Source of the DNA: an uncultured Myxococcales bacterium
Lineage (GTDB): Bacteria > Myxococcota_A > UBA9042 > CAIXZC01
Assembly: GCA_903895725.1 (NCBI GenBank)
Contig: CAITUV010000002.1
Span: forward strand, 1-64,000
DNA: 64,000 bases
Direction: 5' to 3'
The notes under the pieces were generated by a model. The model was not told the origin of the DNA and did no database searches. It worked only from the letters and a program-made list of their open reading frames with translations. Within the stretch, counting starts at the first letter, position 1, and every line of letters begins with the position of its first letter. This document shows, piece by piece, positions 8,083-15,525 of this stretch. A program made the position numbers and the translations under genes.

Positions 8083-11000
8083 TTACCGGAAATCCCGTGA
8101 CCGGATCCTCTCCTTCTCCTTCTGGATCCGGAGCCCGCTGAGCGCAAAGGCCGACACGTTCGTGACCCCGTCCCCCTGCACGACCCTCCCCTCCACCAGC
8201 AGGATGGCCTCTTCGAGCAGGACCTGCCGGTAGCGTTGAAACACCGGCCCCGGGACCACGAGGTTGATGAACCCCTCGTGATCCTCCAGGGTGAGGAAGA
8301 GCACACCTCCGGCCGTGGGCGGGCGCTGTCGGATCACGGCAAGTCCCCCCGTCACAACCCGCCGGCCGTCGGCCATTCCTGCAAGCTGCGAAGAGGTCAC
8401 GTATCCTCTACGGCCACGGACTCGGGGCCACACCAGCTCGTAGGGATGGACCGAGAGATACACCTGGGTGGCATCGAGATCGGCTATGACCGTCTCCCAG
8501 GGGGCAAGCGGCTCGATGTCGGTCGCTGCCAGCCCTCGAGGCTGACCGAAGAACAGCGAGGATGGGTCGTTGCACTCGGACAGGACGGCCCAGAGAGCGG
8601 CCCGTCGCTCGTACCCGAAACAGGAGAACGCCCCGGCCAGTGCCAGCTTGAGCAGCACGTGCGTGGGAAGTCGGGTCCGGCGCACGAGATCGTGCAGGTC
8701 GGCAAACGGACCGCCGCTCCCCCTGGCCGTAAGCAGATCGTCCGCCGCCTGCCTGGGCAGATTGCGGACCAGCAGCAAGCCCAGCCGCAACGCCGCCCGC
8801 ACCGGACCATCGCCGGCTTCTTCCAGCGAGCATTCCCACGCACTGGAGTTGACGCAGATGGTGCGCACGTCGAGCCGGTGCCTCCTGCAATCCTCGATGA
8901 TCGACGCGGGCGAGTAGAACCCCATGGGCTGGGAGTTGATGAGCGCCGCGGCAAACGCCTCGGGATGGTGACACTTGAGATACGCAGAGGCATAGGCCAG
9001 CAGAGCGAAGGATGCGGCATGGGACTCGGGAAATCCGTACTCGCCGAACCCCTTGATCTGATCCGCAATCCGTTGGGCATAGTCGGGGGAAATCCCCTTT
9101 GCCTCCATGCGCTGCATGAGCTTGGCCAGCAGCCCGTCCATGCGGCCGGAGGAGCGCCAGGTTCCCATGGCCCGGCGAAGCTGGTCAGCCTCGCCGCCAG
9201 TGAATCCGGCCGCAACCATGGCCAGCTTCATAACCTGCTCCTGGAACAGGGGAACGCCAAAGGTGCGGCCAAGCACCGGCTCCAGCTCGGGCAGCGGGTA
9301 GTCCACCGGCTCGAGCCCCTGCCGCCGGCGCAGATACGGGTGGACCATGCCCCCCTGGATCGGCCCCGGACGGACGATGGCCACCTCGACCACGAGATCA
9401 TAGAACGTCTCGGGCCTGAGGCGGGGCAACATGCTCATCTGGGCCCGGGACTCGATTTGAAACACGCCGACCGTATCCGCCTTCCGGATCATCTGGTAGG
9501 TGGCAGGATCCTCGGCCGGTATAGTGGCCAGATCGAGCGAAACTCCACGGGGCCTGAGCAGGTCGAACGTGCGGCGGATGCAGGTGAGCATGCCCAGGGA
9601 GAGCACGTCGATCTTGAGGAGCCCGGCATCCTCCACGTCCTCCTTGTCCCATTGGATGACGGTGCGCCCCTCCATACGGGCCGGCTCGACTGGAACCAGG
9701 TGATCCACGGGCAGATCGGACAGGATGAACCCGCCCACGTGGATCGAGAGATGCCGGGGAAAACCATAAAGCCTCGTGATGAGCGAGTGGTAGGCCTTGA
9801 TGCGGGGATGGGCCGACGAGAGGCCGCAGGCACCGACCGCCTGCTCCCACCAGTCCTCCCGGTCCCGACGATAGGAGGAGGCCAGGTTGCTCAGCCGAGT
9901 CACCTGAGGCAGGGAGAACCCCATGGCCTTGCCCACATCCCGGATCGCGCTGCGGGTGCGATAGCGGATGAACTCGGCTACCATGGCCGCCCGGTCCCGG
10001 CCATAGCGGTTGTAGATGTACTGGATGACCTCTTCCCGCCGCTCGTGCTCGAAATCCACGTCGATATCCGGGGGCTCGTTGCGCTCCCGGGAGATGAACC
10101 GCTCGAACAGCAGATTGCCACGCACCGGGTCCACCGAGGTGATCCCCAGTGCGTAGCAGACGGCAGAATTCGCAGCGGAACCCCGCCCCTGGCACAGGAT
10201 CCCCTGGTTGCGGGCAAACGAGACGATGTCGAACATGGTCAGAAAATAGTTGGCGTACTGGAGCTCGTCGATGAGCGCCAGCTCGGCGGCAATCTGCTTC
10301 CTGACCTCCGGGGGAACACGGCCGGGCCATCGGTGAGGCAGATGCTCCCGGATGAGGGTCTTCAACGTCTCCATGGGGCTCATACCCGGCCGGACCACTT
10401 CCCGGGGGTAGTGATAACGCAGCTCCTCCAGCGAGAAGGAGCAGCGGTCTGCGACCTCCACCGTCCGGTCGACTGCCCCGGCATGGTCCTGGTAGATCCG
10501 CCGGAAAACGGACGGATGCAGCAGGGTGAAATTGCTGTTGGGAATTCCATCCGTGCGGCCGAGGCGGTCTACCGTGGTTGCGAGCCGGATTGCGGCCAGG
10601 ATGTCGGCCAGATCCTTTCGATTGCGCTGGTGAAACTGCACGAACGGGGCCGCCACCAGCGGGATGCCGTGCCGACCGGCCAGACCTGCGACCGAGGCAA
10701 GCCGCTCCTCGTCTCCGGGCAGCATGTAGCGGGCGATTCCGGCATAGAGGCGATCGCCGAAGAGCTCCTTGAGCGGGCCGGGAAACGGCTCGTCGGGCAG
10801 GAACGGATGGACGGCCAGCAGATCGTGGCAATCCGTGTCGAGCAGGAGCTGCGTGGGCAGACACGAGCGTCCCTTGTCCGCAGCGGCTCGTCCCCGGCTG
10901 ATGAGGCGGCAGAGGGCGGCATACCCCTTCCGATTTCCGGCCAGCAGCACCAGGGGCGGGCCATCGCTGCGGGAGAGCGTGCTGCCGGCCAGCAGCTTGA

Positions 11001-11181
11001 TTCCGGCCTCCCGGGCGGTGACGTGAGCACGAATCAGGCCGTATACCCCGTCTCGATCCGTGATGGCCACGGCCGGCAGGTCGAAGGCCGCGGCCTGGAC
11101 CACCAACTCCTCCGGGCAGGAGGCCCCCTCCAGAAACGAATAGTTGGAAAGCACGGCCAGTGGGACATAGGTCCTAGCCAT
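8083..11181 (-). CDS. dnaE2: Error-prone DNA polymerase III alpha subunit (DnaE2/ImuC)
   Basis: 1032-aa C-family polymerase of the DnaE2 type, which performs translesion synthesis with ImuA and ImuB after DNA damage. Seen: an N-terminal PHP domain beginning VPLAVLSNYSFLEGAS with degenerate metal ligands (TDRDG instead of TDHD), GRGSAANSAVCYALG, and the catalytic PDIDVDF aspartates with the downstream RYRTRSAIRDVGKAMG. Also seen: a thumb/fingers region with GVFQIESRAQMSMLPRL and EYGFPESHAASFALLAY, and a short OB-fold C terminus. The length fits DnaE2 rather than replicative DnaE1 (about 1150). Start ATG at 11181 (MARTYVPLAV) overlaps the imuB stop by 8 nt (ATGGCTAG), implying translational coupling; upstream in-frame codons lie inside imuB. 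It is the last gene of the SOS-controlled operon. Confidence 0.93.
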   Translation of the reverse strand: MARTYVPLAVLSNYSFLEGASCPEELVVQAAAFDLPAVAITDRDGVYGLIRAHVTAREAGIKLLAGSTLSRSDGPPLVLLAGNRKGYAALCRLISRGRAAADKGRSCLPTQLLLDTDCHDLLAVHPFLPDEPFPGPLKELFGDRLYAGIARYMLPGDEERLASVAGLAGRHGIPLVAAPFVQFHQRNRKDLADILAAIRLATTVDRLGRTDGIPNSNFTLLHPSVFRRIYQDHAGAVDRTVEVADRCSFSLEELRYHYPREVVRPGMSPMETLKTLIREHLPHRWPGRVPPEVRKQIAAELALIDELQYANYFLTMFDIVSFARNQGILCQGRGSAANSAVCYALGITSVDPVRGNLLFERFISRERNEPPDIDVDFEHERREEVIQYIYNRYGRDRAAMVAEFIRYRTRSAIRDVGKAMGFSLPQVTRLSNLASSYRRDREDWWEQAVGACGLSSAHPRIKAYHSLITRLYGFPRHLSIHVGGFILSDLPVDHLVPVEPARMEGRTVIQWDKEDVEDAGLLKIDVLSLGMLTCIRRTFDLLRPRGVSLDLATIPAEDPATYQMIRKADTVGVFQIESRAQMSMLPRLRPETFYDLVVEVAIVRPGPIQGGMVHPYLRRRQGLEPVDYPLPELEPVLGRTFGVPLFQEQVMKLAMVAAGFTGGEADQLRRAMGTWRSSGRMDGLLAKLMQRMEAKGISPDYAQRIADQIKGFGEYGFPESHAASFALLAYASAYLKCHHPEAFAAALINSQPMGFYSPASIIEDCRRHRLDVRTICVNSSAWECSLEEAGDGPVRAALRLGLLLVRNLPRQAADDLLTARGSGGPFADLHDLVRRTRLPTHVLLKLALAGAFSCFGYERRAALWAVLSECNDPSSLFFGQPRGLAATDIEPLAPWETVIADLDATQVYLSVHPYELVWPRVRGRRGYVTSSQLAGMADGRRVVTGGLAVIRQRPPTAGGVLFLTLEDHEGFINLVVPGPVFQRYRQVLLEEAILLVEGRVVQGDGVTNVSAFALSGLRIQKEKERIRSRDFR

Positions 11182-12790
11182 GCAGCCCCACGATCCGGTA
11201 GCGGTCGCTCTCCACCTCCTTGACGAAGAGGCGCAGACCGCCCTGCTCCAGGACGCCATAGGCATGCCGCACGGTGCGGGCCGCGGCCAGGTCGAACCGC
11301 TCGAGCTCGAACAGGGGAACGGGCCGGGCGATTCCCGGAACCGGGGGAATGTCGATCAGGGGCGGTGGGGTGCAGGCAACGGGCAGAAGTTCGGGAGTGG
11401 CGAGGAGGAGAAGGGGACGATCGGGGGGGGAAGACAAAAGGCCAGGGGGAGAATAGGACGAATAGGACGAATAGGACGAATAGGACGAATAGGACGAATA
11501 GAAGGCATAGGTGCGGCGAGGATCTAGGGGGTGGGTTTGACCAATGGCGGAGGAGGGGCCTTGGCTGCTCTGGAATTCCATGGCTTCGGGGAGCAAGGAA
11601 TGGGGAGGGGCCAGGCAGAACAGAGGAGTCGGGCGCCCCAGGCGGGCTTCGAGACGATTCTCCAACTCGCAAAGATCGCCATGTGCCTTGCGATGACCAG
11701 CCTGGAGGGCCGCAAACAGGTCTGCCTCCCGTGCCGGCTCCGGGCAGGATTGCGCCAGGGTCACCCGGCACTCGGCCAACGGGTCGGGCAACACGACCTG
11801 CCCCAGGCGAAGACGGCACAGGTCGATCAGCAACCGGGGGTTCCTCGTGGCCTGCGAGAGGGTCACCTCCACGGAGACCTCCCGGCGGTGCTCGGTGGTC
11901 AGTGCCAGGTGCAGACGACAGATCAGCCGGTGCGTGCGGGAGCATTCCCGCTCGAGCTCCGCCAGCACTCCCTGAAGCTCCGCCAGCAACCGCTCGAGAT
12001 CGACGATCGGCGGAGAGAAGGACAGCGGCCGCACGAACGGCTCGGCCTCCCGGACGAACCGGATCGTCCGCTCCACCTCCGGGGACCGCAGAGCATACAG
12101 AAGCAGCTCCCGACGCTCTTCAGGAATGAGCTCCCGGATGATCGCGGGGGAACGACGCACCAGGTCCCGCACCTTCTTCAGGCCCAGATGCCGGAACAGA
12201 CGGTTCACGTCCGCTGCGGCAAAGAACTCGGGCAACAGGGCCAGCGACTCGATGGGAAGCCCCTCGACGAACCGGACCTCACGCACTCCGGAAAGAAACG
12301 TCGGCTTCCCCTCCCTGGCCAGGATCCGACACCCCAGACGCGCCGAGGCAAACGAGTCGGCCACGGCACACCGGCAGGAAAACCCCGCATCGGCAACGGC
12401 CTTTTCCAAAGCGACGGCCAGGCGGGGCTCACTGTTCCCGAACAGGTGGAGAGCCGGGGCCAGATCCACGGCCAGCTCCTCGGCGGAGAACAGTCCCACA
12501 CGGGGGGTCACCTGCAACAGGGCCTCGGCCAGCGGCAGCAGATCAGCCTCGGACGGAGCCGGAGGCTGGGGAAAAAGCGCCAGGTCGGCATGAAGCCCGG
12601 TTGCCTCCTTCACCCGCATGCCCGGAACGATCCCGGCCAGCCGCGCATGCCCGTTGCATTCGGCGATCCGCTGCCGGCCGTTATGAAACGCCACCGGACG
12701 GCAACGGTACTGCGGCTCCTCCCGACAGAGGAGCTGGATCGAGAAATTTTCGAGCCATACACACCCCGGCCGCCGCAGAGATGAGCTCAT
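11174..12790 (-). CDS. imuB: ImuB, catalytically degenerate Y-family polymerase homologue
   Basis: 538-aa ImuB-type protein: a DinB-like fold acting as hub between the beta clamp, DnaE2 and ImuA in translesion synthesis. The N-terminal metal-binding site of active Y-family enzymes is replaced (VWLENFSIQLL instead of a D-x-D-x-F-F motif). The palm motif reads FSAEELAVDLA instead of S-x-D-E, so it is probably non-catalytic, as known for ImuB. The helix-hairpin-helix (HLGLKKVRDLVRRSP) and little-finger regions are recognisable. Around residues 430-445 a 9-bp microsatellite encodes Tyr-Ser-Ser repeats. It is coupled to imuA (ATGA overlap at 12787-12790) and to dnaE2. Confidence 0.88.
   Translation of the reverse strand: MSSSLRRPGCVWLENFSIQLLCREEPQYRCRPVAFHNGRQRIAECNGHARLAGIVPGMRVKEATGLHADLALFPQPPAPSEADLLPLAEALLQVTPRVGLFSAEELAVDLAPALHLFGNSEPRLAVALEKAVADAGFSCRCAVADSFASARLGCRILAREGKPTFLSGVREVRFVEGLPIESLALLPEFFAAADVNRLFRHLGLKKVRDLVRRSPAIIRELIPEERRELLLYALRSPEVERTIRFVREAEPFVRPLSFSPPIVDLERLLAELQGVLAELERECSRTHRLICRLHLALTTEHRREVSVEVTLSQATRNPRLLIDLCRLRLGQVVLPDPLAECRVTLAQSCPEPAREADLFAALQAGHRKAHGDLCELENRLEARLGRPTPLFCLAPPHSLLPEAMEFQSSQGPSSAIGQTHPLDPRRTYAFYSSYSSYSSYSSYSSYSPPGLLSSPPDRPLLLLATPELLPVACTPPPLIDIPPVPGIARPVPLFELERFDLAAARTVRHAYGVLEQGGLRLFVKEVESDRYRIVGLHG
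11451..11501. repeat. 9-bp microsatellite inside imuB
   Basis: Five perfect copies of GAATAGGAC (11451-11495) plus a partial sixth (GAATAG, 11496-11501). On the coding strand this encodes a run of Tyr-Ser-Ser units in ImuB, between the little-finger region and the C terminus. The unit is a multiple of three, so gain or loss keeps the frame. Confidence 0.95.
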
Positions 12791-13662
12791 AGCTCACCTC
12801 CCTCTACGGCCACGTCGCAGTGAGGCGGCGACGGAGCAACGCCGCAGACGCCCGAATCCGGCATGGTCTGAGCGCCAGATCGGTGCCGGATGCCAGGAGC
12901 GACCGAGCCGGCCGAATGAGGCGTGGCCCAAGCCACGTCGCAGTGAGGCGGCAACGGAGCAACGCCGCAGACGGTACCGAGATGGTGCTCAGAATGGGGT
13001 GCGGCCCTCAGGAGCACTTTGAGGGCCGCACCCGGGGAAGAGCCGGAAACCTTGAGGACGCGGACCTCCGCCTCGTCCGGAGACGGACCCGGCCGCACGT
13101 CCAGCCGCAGGGAACAGGGGCGCACCAGGGTAGGAAGCACTGGATGCTCCTCCAGGAGCATCACCACCGGAACCGTTCGCTCCCGGACCAGCCCGAACAG
13201 GCGCCGGAATGCCGTGGTATCGAGCACCGGCTCGCGGCCGGGAAAGCTGGAACCGTACACCACGACCAGCCCGAAGAGCCCCGAGGCCACCACCTGGAGC
13301 AGACTCCAGGAAAGAAGAAACCGATCCTGTTCCACGAGGAAATGGCAGCAGTCGAGGCGTCCTCCAAAGGCCTCGAGCACCGCCGGATTCGGAATGAACG
13401 AAGGAGAGAGGAAGGCCACCCGCCCGCTCCGGCTGTGATGGGAAAGCACGAGACAGGCCAGCAGATGCCGTTGCCCGTCTCCCACAAGCTCGGTGATCCC
13501 GTCGGCCGGATATCCGCCAAAGGGAAGAAAGGAATCGAGCGCGGAAAGACCGGTGGATACGACCGGTCGCGGGGTGCGAAGACGATGTCCCCGGACGAGC
13601 TGCCGGGAAGCAGTCAACCGCGCAAGAATCTCGGCAGCAGCAGGGGTCGGGCAGGCAGCCAT
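12787..13662 (-). CDS. imuA: ImuA, RecA-like accessory mutagenesis protein
   Basis: 291 aa. ImuA proteins are RecA/SulA-related and partner ImuB and DnaE2 in damage-induced mutagenesis. Seen: VVSTGLSALDSFLPFGGYP...GITELVGDG, where a Walker-A-like loop would lie but the canonical GKT is missing; a central hydrophobic strand GLFGLVVVYGSSFPG; and LLEEHPVLPTLVRPCSLRLDV, which aligns with the ImuA core. Start ATG at 13662 is chosen because the promoter (-10 at 13691-13696) and LexA box lie immediately upstream and AGGAGAGG precedes it. An ATG at 13719 would be upstream of the transcription start. The last 75 or so residues come from a 41-bp direct repeat (12810-12973) and look like an acquired tail. 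The stop overlaps the imuB start (ATGA). Confidence 0.85.
   Translation of the reverse strand: MAACPTPAAAEILARLTASRQLVRGHRLRTPRPVVSTGLSALDSFLPFGGYPADGITELVGDGQRHLLACLVLSHHSRSGRVAFLSPSFIPNPAVLEAFGGRLDCCHFLVEQDRFLLSWSLLQVVASGLFGLVVVYGSSFPGREPVLDTTAFRRLFGLVRERTVPVVMLLEEHPVLPTLVRPCSLRLDVRPGPSPDEAEVRVLKVSGSSPGAALKVLLRAAPHSEHHLGTVCGVAPLPPHCDVAWATPHSAGSVAPGIRHRSGAQTMPDSGVCGVAPSPPHCDVAVEGGEL
12810..12973. repeat. Two 41-bp direct repeats in imuA 3' end
   Basis: Copies at 12810-12850 and 12933-12973 differ at a single base and are offset by 123 bp (41 codons), so both are read in the same frame, giving VCGVAPxPPHCDVA twice in ImuA. The intervening sequence is not duplicated. This looks like a short repetitive element absorbed into the coding end of imuA. 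Confidence 0.9.
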
Positions 13663-13690
13663 CCTGGCACCTCTCCTCATCCACATCGCC

Positions 13691-13719
13691 AGCATACTGA
13701 ACAAATGTTCAGGTGTCAA
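13691..13719 (-). promoter_or_regulatory. SOS-regulated promoter with LexA box in the spacer
   Basis: Leftward TTGACA (complement of 13714-13719), a 17-bp spacer and TATGCT (complement of 13691-13696). The spacer is filled by the inverted repeat CTGAACAAATGTTCAG (13697-13712), i.e. 7-bp arms around 2 bp containing GAAC-N4-GTTC, the LexA/DinR operator type known from Firmicutes and several other phyla. LexA bound here would cover the RNA polymerase site, so imuA-imuB-dnaE2 should be DNA-damage inducible. Confidence 0.85.
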
Positions 13720-13772
13720 GAGGGAAACCGGCCCCCCGGCAACCCCTCTCCGTTTTTTTGCAAAATAACGCG

Positions 13773-13801
13773 TTGCGCTATGCCGAACGGCTGGCTATAA
13801 T
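13773..13801 (+). promoter_or_regulatory. Promoter of acyltransferase-hydrolase gene
   Basis: TTGCGC (13773-13778), a 17-bp spacer and a perfect TATAAT (13796-13801), 34 bp before the ATG at 13836. It is divergent from the imuA promoter about 55 bp away. Confidence 0.7.
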
Positions 13802-13835
13802 GCGCTGAGTTACAGGCCGGCTCCAGGAGGACCCC

Positions 13836-15431
13836 ATGGAGAAACACGAACTGCTGAATCAGACGCTCAAGCCGGTCGACCGAGTGTTGGATTTCTCGGT
13901 CGCCGCGCTGCGCAAGGCCAACCTCTACACCCCGCTCAAGAAGTCGCTGTACGAGACGACCAAGCTGCTGCTGAACGCCCAGTTCAAGATGAACCACCAC
14001 CTCCGGGTCTACGGGACGGAGAACGTCCCCCGCGAAGGAGGAGCGGTGTTCGCCATCAACCACCAGAGCTGGCTCGATGCCCAGGTGGTGACCGCAGCCT
14101 GCCCTCGAAAGATCTCGTTCATGGCCAAGTCCGAGTTCAAGACCTGGCCGATCCTGCACCACGTCATCGACCTGACGGACAGCGTGTACGTCCATCGGGG
14201 AGGAGACGATGGTGCGCTCGAGAACGCCATCGCCCACCTCCGGGAGGGGGGGTGCGTGGGGATCTTCCCGGAGGGTACGATTCCGGGCGAGGAGGACATT
14301 CCCCGCTGGGACGTGGAGCCCGATACCGGGTTGCTGCGCGGCAAGAGCGGCGTGGTGCGGCTGGCCATGCGGGCCGGTGTGCCGATCATTCCCGTGGGTG
14401 TGTCCGGGACCGGCAAGGCCTTCCCGCCCGAGGCGTACCCGAGGCTCGAGCAGCTTCCGCTGGTCAAGCCGGAGCCCATCGAGGTGCGCTTCGGCGAGCC
14501 CATCTTCCTGAAGAAGAGGGCCGAGGAGGAGATCTCGTACGACCAGCTGCGGGGCATGACGGACCGCGTGATGCGGGCGATCTCGCACCTGGTCGACCAT
14601 TCCATGGGGTATGTACCGATGAACGTGCCGATTGCCGTGAAGGACAAGCCGGGCCGCATTCCGCCCACGCCGTACAGGAATCAGCCGCTGGGCGACAAGA
14701 CCCGGATCGGAGTGCTGGTCCTGCACGGTTTCACGTCGCACGTGAGCTGCGTCTCCGACCTGCGCTTCCCGCTGGACGAGATGAAGCTGCCCTACCGGAT
14801 CCCCGTTCTGCGGGGGCACGGCGGGGAGTGGACCGACCTCAAGGGGGTTACGGCAGAGCAGTGGTACGAGGATGCGGAAGACAGCCTGCTCGACCTCCTC
14901 ACCGAGTGCCGCCGGGTGGTAGTGGTGGGGTTGTCCATGGGTGGGCTGGTGGCGCTCGACCTGGCGGCCCGTCGGCGCAAGCAGGTCGTCGGAGTGGCCA
15001 CCGTGGCGGCCGCTTTGAAGTTCAAGGACCCGCTATCCGCGCTCACCCCCCTCATCGCCAAGGTCATCCCGTCGTGGCCGAGCCCCAAGGCGTTCCACGA
15101 CAAGGAGCTGGAGAAGCAGCGGAACCGCAACTATCCCCGCTTCCCGACACCGGCGTTTGCCGAGCTGTACCGGTATGCCGCAGATGTCGAGAACCGGCTG
15201 TCGTTCGTGTCGGCTGATGCGCTGATCGTGGGATCACGCAGGGACCAGATCGTGCATGGAAAGGCAGCGGAGATCATCCACGAACGCATCTCGTCGCGGC
15301 GAAAGGAGCTGGTGTGGTTCGAGGAATCGGGTCACGAGATGCTGCTCGACATGGAGGCCCCCAAGGTCATGGCCGCCGTGGCGGAGTTCATCCGCTCGCT
15401 GGCATCGTCGAGCAGTGCGGAAGAGGAGTGA
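13836..15431 (+). CDS. PlsC-type acyltransferase fused to alpha/beta hydrolase
   Basis: 531 aa in two parts. Residues about 40-270 are a lysophospholipid acyltransferase (PlsC/AGPAT): NHQSWLD at about 75 is the catalytic H-x4-D motif and FPEGTIPGEE at about 145 the acceptor-phosphate motif. Residues about 285-525 are an alpha/beta hydrolase: VLVLHGFTSH oxyanion region, GLSMGG nucleophile elbow (Ser near 367), a late Asp in GSRRDQIVHG and His in ESGHEML. The hydrolase resembles carboxylesterase/monoglyceride-lipase types. A combined role in acyl-lipid remodelling is inferred. It has AGGAGG before the ATG and its own strong promoter. Downstream, 94 bp away, is an acyl-CoA dehydrogenase gene. 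Confidence 0.85.
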   Translation: MEKHELLNQTLKPVDRVLDFSVAALRKANLYTPLKKSLYETTKLLLNAQFKMNHHLRVYGTENVPREGGAVFAINHQSWLDAQVVTAACPRKISFMAKSEFKTWPILHHVIDLTDSVYVHRGGDDGALENAIAHLREGGCVGIFPEGTIPGEEDIPRWDVEPDTGLLRGKSGVVRLAMRAGVPIIPVGVSGTGKAFPPEAYPRLEQLPLVKPEPIEVRFGEPIFLKKRAEEEISYDQLRGMTDRVMRAISHLVDHSMGYVPMNVPIAVKDKPGRIPPTPYRNQPLGDKTRIGVLVLHGFTSHVSCVSDLRFPLDEMKLPYRIPVLRGHGGEWTDLKGVTAEQWYEDAEDSLLDLLTECRRVVVVGLSMGGLVALDLAARRRKQVVGVATVAAALKFKDPLSALTPLIAKVIPSWPSPKAFHDKELEKQRNRNYPRFPTPAFAELYRYAADVENRLSFVSADALIVGSRRDQIVHGKAAEIIHERISSRRKELVWFEESGHEMLLDMEAPKVMAAVAEFIRSLASSSSAEEE

Positions 15432-15525
15432 GGGAGGGGAGGAGCGAACCTGGGACAACCGTCCCCGCTCGAGGCTCCGAGGGGCCGAATGACGGCGGGG
15501 ACAATCACCGTGGAGGCAACGGCAG

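Noticed and set aside
8236..11223. Nearly 1000-codon open frame on the plus strand opposite dnaE2
   Set aside because: It is the antisense shadow of a well-conserved polymerase gene in GC-rich DNA; the translation is rich in Gly/Arg/His/Gln without any recognisable domain.
15461..15502. 8-bp inverted repeat (GTCCCCGC/GCGGGGAC) before the acyl-CoA dehydrogenase gene as an operator or terminator
   Set aside because: The 26-bp gap between arms, the GC-only arms and the absence of a T tract or promoter make a specific function unsupported.
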